6,493 nucleotides of DNA, taken from Spirochaetota bacterium. Its GTDB lineage: Bacteria; Spirochaetota; Brevinematia; DTOW01. Location of the stretch: positions 1 through 6,493 of the forward strand of contig JAPYWX010000090.1 of NCBI GenBank assembly GCA_028276145.1, read 5' to 3'. The notes below the pieces were generated by a model. The model was not told where the DNA came from and searched no databases. It was given only the letters and a program-made list of their open reading frames with translations. The position numbers and the translations under genes were made by a program. Below, piece by piece: positions 1-3,732 of the stretch (positions are counted from its first letter, which is position 1; each line of letters begins with the position of its first letter).

Positions 1-178
1 CTGGATTAAAGTTCTTCACCTGTCCCCCTATCTTAGAAGGAGAATCAGGATCCAAGTCTTCAACCTCTAAAAAAGATATACCTGACTTTCCTTTAACAAG
101 GTTGTCAAAGTATTCGTTAACTTCTAGCCCTAAAGGGGTAACAACCCCAAGCCCTGTAACAACAATTCTCTTGTTCAT
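1..178 (-). CDS. fabF: Beta-ketoacyl-ACP synthase II (FabF), N-terminal part, runs off the window
   Basis: This is the first 59 codons of a condensing enzyme of type II fatty acid synthesis, which elongates acyl-ACP with malonyl-ACP in the cytoplasm. The reading starts MNKRIVVTGLGVVTPLG, the characteristic N-terminus of KAS II/FabF, followed by the usual region around KGKSGI and the acidic stretch leading to GGQVKNF. The catalytic Cys-His-His residues lie beyond the window edge, so activity cannot be judged. The start is supported by an AAGGGGGG ribosome-binding site (183-190) four bases upstream and by a good promoter at 200-228. No acpP or fabG lies directly upstream, unlike many fab clusters, so the gene appears to start its own transcript. 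KAS I (FabB) is a less likely alternative. Confidence 0.93.
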   Translation of the reverse strand, partial: MNKRIVVTGLGVVTPLGLEVNEYFDNLVKGKSGISFLEVEDLDPDSPSKIGGQVKNFNP

Positions 179-182
179 CAAT

Positions 183-190
183 CCCCCCTT
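183..190 (-). promoter_or_regulatory. Ribosome-binding site of fabF, G-tract type
   Basis: AAGGGGGG lies four bases before the ATG at 178. It is a six-G tract rather than the GGAGG used by the exporter and SDR genes in this window, but its position fits and it fixes the fabF start. Confidence 0.7.
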
Positions 191-199
191 TTGCCATTT

Positions 200-228
200 A
201 TTATAAAAGTAGCCTTAATATACTTCAA
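200..228 (-). promoter_or_regulatory. Sigma70-type promoter of fabF
   Basis: On the minus strand the -35 box TTGAAG (223-228) is followed after exactly 17 bases by a perfect -10 box TATAAT (200-205). Transcription would start near position 193, giving a leader of about 15 bases that contains the ribosome-binding site. The spacing and the perfect -10 make this the best promoter in the window. Confidence 0.72.
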
Positions 229-248
229 CTTTTTCAGATTGAGTTGAA
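224..248. promoter_or_regulatory. Inverted repeat over the fabF -35 box, candidate operator
   Basis: TTCAACT (224-230) and AGTTGAA (242-248) form a perfect 7-bp inverted repeat with an 11-base spacer. The left arm overlaps the -35 hexamer of the fabF promoter, where a bound repressor would block RNA polymerase. The sequence does not match the FapR or FabT operators as I remember them, so the regulator is unknown. A chance palindrome in AT-rich DNA is possible. Confidence 0.35.
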
Positions 249-256
249 AAATTCAC

Positions 257-274
257 AGCAGGCTAATGCCTGTT
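257..274. repeat. Small hairpin, CAGGC-TAAT-GCCTG
   Basis: CAGGC (259-263) and GCCTG (268-272) pair around a TAAT loop, extendable by a G-T and an A-T pair to 257-274. On the plus strand it is followed by TTTCTTAATTT, which resembles a weak intrinsic terminator. No plus-strand gene lies before it in the window, so a terminator role has no obvious client. Confidence 0.4.
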
Positions 275-294
275 TCTTAATTTAAAATAATTAA

Positions 295-339
295 GGTGCC
301 TAAGGCACTTGTGCTTTAGGCACAAGTGCTAATAAGCAC
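295..339. repeat. Nested hairpin cluster (10-bp perfect stem)
   Basis: GCACTTGTGC (305-314) and GCACAAGTGC (320-329) form a perfect 10-bp stem with a 5-base loop. Alternative pairings are nested in the same DNA: GTGCCTAA (295-302) with TTAGGCAC (316-323), and GTGCT (326-330) with AGCAC (335-339). No T-tract follows on either strand, so this is not an ordinary terminator. It merges into the dispersed repeat starting at 325. Confidence 0.7.
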
Positions 340-445
340 CCCACCCACCCCAATTATTTGAAAGAGGTTTTACCTCTCTTAGCTCTCTAGAATAACAAGA
401 AAGTGCTTGAAGCATAAGTACTATGGAGCACAACGTGCTATTAAG
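325..445 (+). repeat. Dispersed intergenic repeat, copy A
   Basis: This stretch aligns over its whole length with 2770-2892 in the same orientation, at roughly three-quarters identity by eye. Shared blocks are AGTGCTAATAAGCA at the left end, AATTATTT, the 19-base block at 386-404 starting AGAATAACAAG, and a tail of short GTGCT-NNNN-AGCAC hairpins spaced about 16 bases apart. An inner hairpin, AGAGGT-TTT-ACCTCT, is present in this copy but largely lost in copy B. No reading frame is conserved between the copies, so this is an intergenic repeat family and not a gene. Confidence 0.68.
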
Positions 446-454
446 CACAAAACT

Positions 455-466
455 TAATATTCATAA
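455..466. repeat. 12-base word shared with the centre of the dif-like site
   Basis: TAATATTCATAA occurs here, ten bases after repeat copy A, and again at 2687-2698 in the middle of the dif-like sequence next to the xer gene. The arms around this copy match the other site only in part (18 of 28 positions over the full length by hand count). It may be a degenerate second recombination site or a chance match in AT-rich DNA. Confidence 0.25.
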
Positions 467-544
467 AGTAATAACTCCCCTGAGTTCCTCATAAACTTAG
501 CAAAATATTTGCATCCAAAATTGTTAAAACGTTTAAATCAACAG

Positions 545-569
545 TACAGAGAGGCTTCGCCTCTCTGTA
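545..569. repeat. Perfect 11-bp hairpin with TTC loop
   Basis: TACAGAGAGGC (545-555) and GCCTCTCTGTA (559-569) pair perfectly around TTC. The core GAGAGG-NNN-CCTCTC resembles the inner hairpin of repeat copy A (AGAGGT-TTT-ACCTCT), so it probably belongs to the same repeat population. There is no T-run downstream on either strand. It lies upstream of the small zinc-ribbon gene and argues that this stretch is non-coding. Confidence 0.7.
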
Positions 570-593
570 AAAGAAAAAAGCAATTTCACAAAC

Positions 594-621
594 TTGAATT
601 GAATAAGTTATCTCATACAAT
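594..621 (+). promoter_or_regulatory. Candidate promoter of the zinc-ribbon gene
   Basis: TTGAAT (594-599), a 16-base spacer and TACAAT (616-621) form a plausible sigma70 promoter. Transcription would begin near 628, only a few bases before the ATG at 632, so the message would be nearly leaderless. That would explain why no Shine-Dalgarno site is visible there. Confidence 0.42.
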
Positions 622-631
622 CATTAAGTGT

Positions 632-988
632 ATGACATTTTGGAGCATAGTTGGAATAATAGTAGGCTTAATAATATTTTTGCTACTGATGAATCTAGGA
701 CTTTCCAAAGAAGAAAGTAAAGACAAAAAAAGAAAAAAATCAACTGAAGAGAACGAAGAAGAAAATACAAAATTAGGAACAAAACCTAGATATTGCCCTG
801 TCTGTGGCTCAAAGCTAGGACCAAGAGACGTTCTATATGCAGAGATATTCCACTCAGAACCAAGAGACAAAGTAATAATAAAAGGATGCAAGTATTGCTA
901 TGTCCTAACTCCGGAAGAAGCAGCAAGAATTAAACCTTACACAAGAAAAATAAGGAATGACGACATAGGAATAGGCAAACAACTATAA
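632..988 (+). CDS. Small membrane-anchored zinc-ribbon protein, function unknown
   Basis: This is a 118-residue protein I do not recognise by name. Residues 4-22 form one hydrophobic helix (WSIVGIIVGLIIFLLLM), residues 25-48 are a highly charged Lys/Glu linker, and residues 53-90 hold a zinc ribbon with CPVC (C55, C58) and CKYC (C86, C89). The tail is basic. The likely layout is an N-terminal anchor with the ribbon in the cytoplasm. I recall small proteins of this pattern (CPxCG...GCxYC) in spirochaetes, but cannot confirm a family. The open frame extends upstream to a TTG at 509. I prefer the ATG at 632 because the added 41 residues would span a perfect hairpin (545-569) and have no ribosome-binding site, whereas a promoter-like sequence lies just before 632. 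It is transcribed alone, away from fabF. Confidence 0.72.
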   Translation: MTFWSIVGIIVGLIIFLLLMNLGLSKEESKDKKRKKSTEENEEENTKLGTKPRYCPVCGSKLGPRDVLYAEIFHSEPRDKVIIKGCKYCYVLTPEEAARIKPYTRKIRNDDIGIGKQL

Positions 989-1105
989 GAGTAGTTAAGA
1001 ATAGTAATAGTTAATATCTAACATTGCCTAAGATTTAAGCATGCACATGTATGCACAACTTTGTATCCCAAGCCTCTTTTTAAGCAACTTAGCGAAATCG
1101 GACTT

Positions 1106-1146
1106 ATGCACAGGTTTATGCACAGAATTGTGCACGAACTTAAAGT
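1106..1146 (+). repeat. Perfect 41-bp direct repeat, copy 1
   Basis: The 41 bases here recur without a mismatch at 1539-1579. Each copy carries two ATGCACA words 12 bases apart, then TTGTGCACG and GAACTTAAAGT. The left flank of this copy, ATCGGACTT, is the reverse complement of the right flank of copy 2, AAGTCCGAT, so an ancestral unit may have been bounded by an inverted repeat. Confidence 0.92.
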
Positions 1147-1176
1147 TCCATAAAAACAAATTAAATTAAAAATTTT

Positions 1177-1203
1177 ACCAAACTATATTGGTGCCTAAAA
1201 ATT
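1177..1203 (+). repeat. ACCAA-N6-TTGGT palindromic repeat, copy 1
   Basis: ACCAA and TTGGT flank six A/T-rich bases, followed by TGCCTAAAAATT. The same arrangement recurs at 1340-1365. The conserved interrupted palindrome plus a conserved right flank suggests a duplicated protein-binding site within the array. Confidence 0.6.
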
Positions 1204-1339
1204 GTGCTATGCACATCATTACCATTAATCCCTCTTAAAAACTATCAATAATCAAACTGGCTCTATGCACAATTTTTTAAATATACATTTTAAACTGGTA
1301 ACAATATACGTTAAAAACTAGTAAAACATAATTGCATAT

Positions 1340-1365
1340 ACCAAAATATATTGGTGTCTAAAATT
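1340..1365 (+). repeat. ACCAA-N6-TTGGT palindromic repeat, copy 2
   Basis: ACCAA and TTGGT again flank six A/T bases (AATATA), followed by TGTCTAAAATT, matching copy 1 with a few changes. A related half-site, TTTTGGTATA, appears near 1617-1626. Confidence 0.6.
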
Positions 1366-1538
1366 TAAGCACTGTGCAAATTTTTCACACTTTTTTAAGA
1401 TTTTCTTTACAATCTGTGCACAGGTATGCACATTAGATTAATCTAACTTTTTTGAATTGTTCACAAAGCCCCATTTTTCCTAGCAAAACGTCATGCACAG
1501 GCAATGTCATTTTGCCCTGATTTTTAGGCACTTCGCGC

Positions 1539-1579
1539 ATGCACAGGTTTATGCACAGAATTGTGCACGAACTTAAAGT
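1539..1579 (+). repeat. Perfect 41-bp direct repeat, copy 2
   Basis: This is identical to 1106-1146, 433 bases downstream. It ends in AAAGTCCGATAAAA where copy 1 has AAAGTTCCATAAAA. It is preceded by TTAGGCACTTCGCG, which shares the TTAGGCAC word with the hairpin cluster near 316, and followed directly by the AT-rich stretch to 1690. Confidence 0.92.
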
Positions 1580-1582
1580 CCG

Positions 1583-1690
1583 ATAAAATCAGAGCTAAAA
1601 CAAGTAAAATACAAAAAATTTTGGTATATTTTTTGTACTTATTATTACCATTATAATAATAATAATTAAAAGTTAAAACTTATAATTAGC
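1583..1690. other. Very AT-rich segment beside the ATGCACA array, possible unwinding element
   Basis: This roughly 110-base stretch is almost entirely A/T. It includes TTATTATTA (1639-1647) and TAATAATAA (1654-1662), a perfect 9-bp inverted repeat, and continues as TAATAATTA. Its place directly beside the last DnaA-box-like sites is what a DNA unwinding element would show. It also lies downstream of the xer stop codon, so it may simply be AT-rich trailer. No gene is visible between 989 and 1745. Confidence 0.3.
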
Positions 1691-1745
1691 AATCGCTAAA
1701 AAGGGTGTTACCTCATAAGTTAAAAAACTAAATGGCTGAAAAGTT

Positions 1746-2678
1746 TTAGTCTTTTTTCCTGAACTTGTCAAAATCGATTTTGAATACTGCTTTAAATTTT
1801 GCTTCATCCGTTATGTGGGTGTATATCTGGGTAGCAAGAATGCTTTTGTGTCCTAAAAGTTCTTGAACTGCTCTGAGGTCAGCACCTCCTCTTAGGAGTT
1901 CTGTTGCAAAGCTATGCCTAAATGTATGAACAGTTATATCTTTTTCTATTCCTGACAATTTGGCGTATTTTTTTACTAGTTTCCATATACTTATTCTGCT
2001 AATTTTTTTGCCTAGTTTTGATATAAACAAGTAGCCATCGTCCTTTGAGAATTTCTTCACAGTTTTGGCTCTAACTAGTAGGTATTCTTCTAGGTATTTT
2101 TTGGCTATTCGTCCTAGTGGTACTACTCTTTGCCTGTTTCCCTTTCCTTTGACTATTATGTACTCATTGTTTAGGTTTATGTCTCCAACTTTTAGGTTTA
2201 CTAGTTCCGAAACTCTAAGACCTGCCGAGAAGAGAAGCTCTATGATTGCTAAGTCTCTGACCTTTTTAGCATCGTTCTTTTCAAAAACTCTTATAGTGTC
2301 TTTTATTTTTTCTACCTCGTCTTCTGAGAGGAATAACGGAACTTCTCTCGAAATTTTAGGTCTTTCTATCACCTCAGTAGGATTTGTTGATATGTACTCA
2401 TTTGCGATGAGATACTTGAAGAAAGTTCTTATTGCTGATATATACCTAGCGATAGTTAAATGGGAAACTCCCCTTTTTGAGCAAAAATAAATGTATTTTT
2501 CTATATCTTTTGAGGATATATCTGTTATCTTCGTTTCTTTACCATTTTCCGATTCTATGAAATCTATGAAAAGAGATAAATCAAACCTATATGAGTCAAC
2601 AGTGTTTTCAGATAACCCTCTGTCATAGGTTAGATAGTTCAAAAAACTCCTAAGAATCGATAGATTAAATTCGTTCAT
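1746..2678 (-). CDS. Site-specific tyrosine recombinase, XerC/XerD family
   Basis: This 310-residue protein is the usual size for XerC/XerD, which cut and rejoin DNA at dif sites to resolve chromosome dimers. Residues 1-90 form the SAM-like core-binding domain (SENTVDSYRFDLSLF; RYISAIRTFFKYL), and residues 112-300 form the catalytic domain. All six catalytic residues are present: R155 in SAGLRVSEL, K179 in KGKGNRQR, H251 and R254 in HTFRHSFA, H277 in LLGHKS, and the nucleophile Y286 in IYTHI. Nothing suggests an integron-integrase insert. The ATG at 2678 is the first in frame: an in-frame TGA lies two codons upstream. No Shine-Dalgarno site is visible, so translation may be from a very short leader. 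It could be a housekeeping Xer, a single-protein XerS/XerH/XerA-like enzyme, or a mobile-element recombinase. The adjacent dif-like sequence favours a locus with its own target. Confidence 0.93.
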   Translation of the reverse strand: MNEFNLSILRSFLNYLTYDRGLSENTVDSYRFDLSLFIDFIESENGKETKITDISSKDIEKYIYFCSKRGVSHLTIARYISAIRTFFKYLIANEYISTNPTEVIERPKISREVPLFLSEDEVEKIKDTIRVFEKNDAKKVRDLAIIELLFSAGLRVSELVNLKVGDINLNNEYIIVKGKGNRQRVVPLGRIAKKYLEEYLLVRAKTVKKFSKDDGYLFISKLGKKISRISIWKLVKKYAKLSGIEKDITVHTFRHSFATELLRGGADLRAVQELLGHKSILATQIYTHITDEAKFKAVFKIDFDKFRKKD

Positions 2679-2706
2679 AGTTCACATAATATTCATAATA
2701 TAGTTT
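2679..2706 (-). other. Candidate dif-like recombination site at the xer start codon
   Basis: Read on the minus strand this is an 11-6-11 arrangement: left arm AAACTATATTA, centre TGAATA, right arm TTATGTGAACT, ending at the base before the xer ATG. From memory, the right arm matches the XerD-binding arm of Bacillus subtilis dif (TTATGTAAACT) at 10 of 11 positions and that of E. coli dif (TTATGTTAAAT) at 9 of 11. The left arm matches the XerC arms poorly. Single-recombinase systems such as XerS/difSL and XerH/difH keep the site next to the gene. The DNA is AT-rich, so a chance match is possible. Confidence 0.4.
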
Positions 2707-2721
2707 ATAGCTCTCTATCAA
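2695..2721 (-). promoter_or_regulatory. Weak candidate promoter of the xer gene
   Basis: On the minus strand TTGATA (2716-2721) and TATTAT (2695-2700) are separated by 15 bases, shorter than ideal. Transcription would begin about 9 bases before the ATG, inside the dif-like sequence, so recombinase binding there could repress its own gene. This is a low-confidence call. Confidence 0.22.
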
Positions 2722-2730
2722 ATTTTGTAG

Positions 2731-2775
2731 AGAATTTTCACCTCTCTTCACTCTCCAGGTTAGTAAGATAGTGCT
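2731..2775 (+). repeat. Partial extra unit of the dispersed repeat
   Basis: GAGAATTTTCACCTCTCTTC followed by ACTCTCCAGG and a tail ending AGTGCT parallels positions 363-404 of copy A (AGAGGTTTTACCTCTCTTAG, then a tail ending AAGTGCT). It runs straight into copy B, so this locus holds about one and a half tandem units. Confidence 0.45.
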
Positions 2776-2892
2776 AATAAGCAACCAGCCAACGTCAATT
2801 ATTTAAAAAGAAACTTAGATTCTCTTCACTTCAGAATAACAAGAAAGTGCTTAAAGCACAAGTGCTATGTAGCACAAAGTGCTATAATTAAG
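2770..2892 (+). repeat. Dispersed intergenic repeat, copy B
   Basis: This is the counterpart of 325-445 in direct orientation. It keeps AGTGCTAATAAGCA, AATTATTT, the AGAATAACAAGAAAGTGCTT block, and the run of small hairpins (AGTGCT-TA-AAGCAC, AGTGCTATGTAGCAC, AGTGCTAT). Read on the minus strand, GTGCT-TTA-AGCAC is followed by TTTCTTGTT, which could act as a weak terminator for the SDR operon ending at 2926. It fills most of the 247-base gap between the SDR and xer genes; no gene is visible there. Confidence 0.68.
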
Positions 2893-2925
2893 TAAGTGAT
2901 GATAAGCACCTCGGGCTGTGAGCAC

Positions 2926-3729
2926 CTAAGCACTTAGGAATCCGCCGTCTACTGGTATAACCGCACCGTGAACATAGGAGAATAAATCACTTACTATTGC
3001 TAGAACTGCTTTTCCTATGTCTCTAGGTGTACCTATTTTCTTGGCCGGTAACCTATTCCAGAATTTAAAGCCAGATAATATAAGTTTGAAGTTCATTTTT
3101 AGTATTGCATCTCTTGCTGCCTTCTTTGTGCTTTCACTCTTTATTCCACCGGGTAATATAACATTTATCCTGAAACCATACTTACCGTACTCTCTGGCAA
3201 GTGCCCTAGTCAGTGCTATTACTCCTGCTTTACTTGAAGTATAGTGCACTAACCCCTCTTCAAAAGGTAATATCGCTTCTATTGATGACACATTAACTAT
3301 CACACCACCTCTTTTCTTTTCCATATTCGCCTTTATCATCTTTTGGCACATCCATAGGGTAGATTTTAAGTTGAGTTCTATTGTCTTATCTAGAGTCTTT
3401 TCGTCCAGCTCTAGGAAGTCCTTAAATGGGTATATACCAACATTGTTTATCAGGATATTTGGTTCTCTACCTTTTATTTCATCCCAGAGTTTGTATATTT
3501 CTTCCTTGCTAGAGAGGTCATGAACAAAAATTTCAGATTTTATACCTTTCTTCTCTAGTTCGCTAGCTGTTTTCTTTAGTTCCTTTTCATTATAGTCAAC
3601 TAGGTAGAAGTAGGAGCCAGCTTCTCCGAGCACTTCAGCTATACCCTTGCCTATACCACTTGCTGCTCCAGTAATCATTGATATTTTCCCTTCAAGCGAA
3701 ATTTCTTTAAAAATATCACCCAACATCAT
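2926..3729 (-). CDS. Classical short-chain dehydrogenase/reductase (FabG-like SDR)
   Basis: This is a 267-residue NAD(P)-dependent oxidoreductase of the classical SDR family. The Rossmann motif TGAASGIG is at residues 20-27, an Asp at the end of strand 2 (D45 in LVDYNEK) suggests NAD rather than NADP, and NNVG (95-98) replaces the commoner NNAG. The catalytic set is N120, S149, Y163 and K167 (YTSSK); the Ser-to-Tyr spacing is one residue longer than in FabG. Residues 205-230 form a longer, hydrophobic substrate lid, which suggests a bulky or lipid-like substrate. The end, VIPVDGGFLSA, is typical. It starts three bases after the exporter stop; its AAGGAGG site is made by the last two Arg codons of the exporter plus neighbouring bases. 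A second ATG at 3726 is possible, but the 6-base spacing to 3729 matches that of the exporter gene. The substrate is unknown. Confidence 0.9.
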   Translation of the reverse strand: MMLGDIFKEISLEGKISMITGAASGIGKGIAEVLGEAGSYFYLVDYNEKELKKTASELEKKGIKSEIFVHDLSSKEEIYKLWDEIKGREPNILINNVGIYPFKDFLELDEKTLDKTIELNLKSTLWMCQKMIKANMEKKRGGVIVNVSSIEAILPFEEGLVHYTSSKAGVIALTRALAREYGKYGFRINVILPGGIKSESTKKAARDAILKMNFKLILSGFKFWNRLPAKKIGTPRDIGKAVLAIVSDLFSYVHGAVIPVDGGFLSA

Positions 3730-3732
3730 AGA

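Larger units (their letters stand above)
1039..1569 (+). other. Iteron-like or DnaA-box-like cluster: ten direct ATGCACA copies
   Basis: ATGCACA occurs at 1041, 1051, 1106, 1118, 1209, 1265, 1426, 1493, 1539 and 1551, always on the plus strand; I saw no copy on the other strand and none elsewhere in the window. A random 7-mer would be expected well under once here. Three copies (1104-1112, 1116-1124, 1549-1557) read TTATGCACA, a full match to the relaxed DnaA-box consensus TTATNCACA; several others (for example 1049, 1207, 1263, 1424, 1491) differ at one position, as does TTGTTCACA at 1457. Close pairs are 10-12 bases apart, about one helical turn. A replication origin, plasmid-type iterons or a multi-site operator would all fit. 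No dnaA, dnaN, gyrB, parA or rep gene lies in the window. Confidence 0.5.

Noticed and set aside
509..631. N-terminal extension of the zinc-ribbon protein from a TTG at 509
   Set aside because: It spans a perfect 11-bp hairpin belonging to the intergenic repeat population, has no ribosome-binding site, and the membrane helix begins right after the ATG at 632.
1041..1169. A 42-codon open frame beginning ATG CAC ATG on the plus strand
   Set aside because: It is built from the ATGCACA repeats (repeated Leu-Cys-Thr), has no ribosome-binding site, and is best explained as repeat DNA read by chance.
1106..1579. CRISPR array
   Set aside because: There are only two copies of the 41-mer, 433 bases apart, with no regular spacers and no cas genes.
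1684..1745. Intrinsic terminator after xer
   Set aside because: TTAGC-AATC-GCTAA and an AAAACT/AGTTTT pairing exist downstream of the stop, but both stems are short and A/T-rich, and neither has a clean stem plus U-tract.
2065..2490. Plus-strand open frame opposite the xer gene
   Set aside because: It lies entirely antisense to a well-conserved recombinase and its translation shows no recognisable domain; it is a shadow of the real gene.
1746..2706. Integron integrase with attC-like repeats
   Set aside because: The recombinase has ordinary Xer length and no visible IntI-type insertion, and the hairpin repeats are not arranged around gene cassettes.
2925..2938. CCTAAGTGCTTAGG palindrome at the SDR stop codon as a regulatory hairpin
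   Set aside because: The stem is only five base pairs and is partly fixed by the last codons. It may show repeat DNA touching the gene end, but the SDR C-terminus is of normal length.
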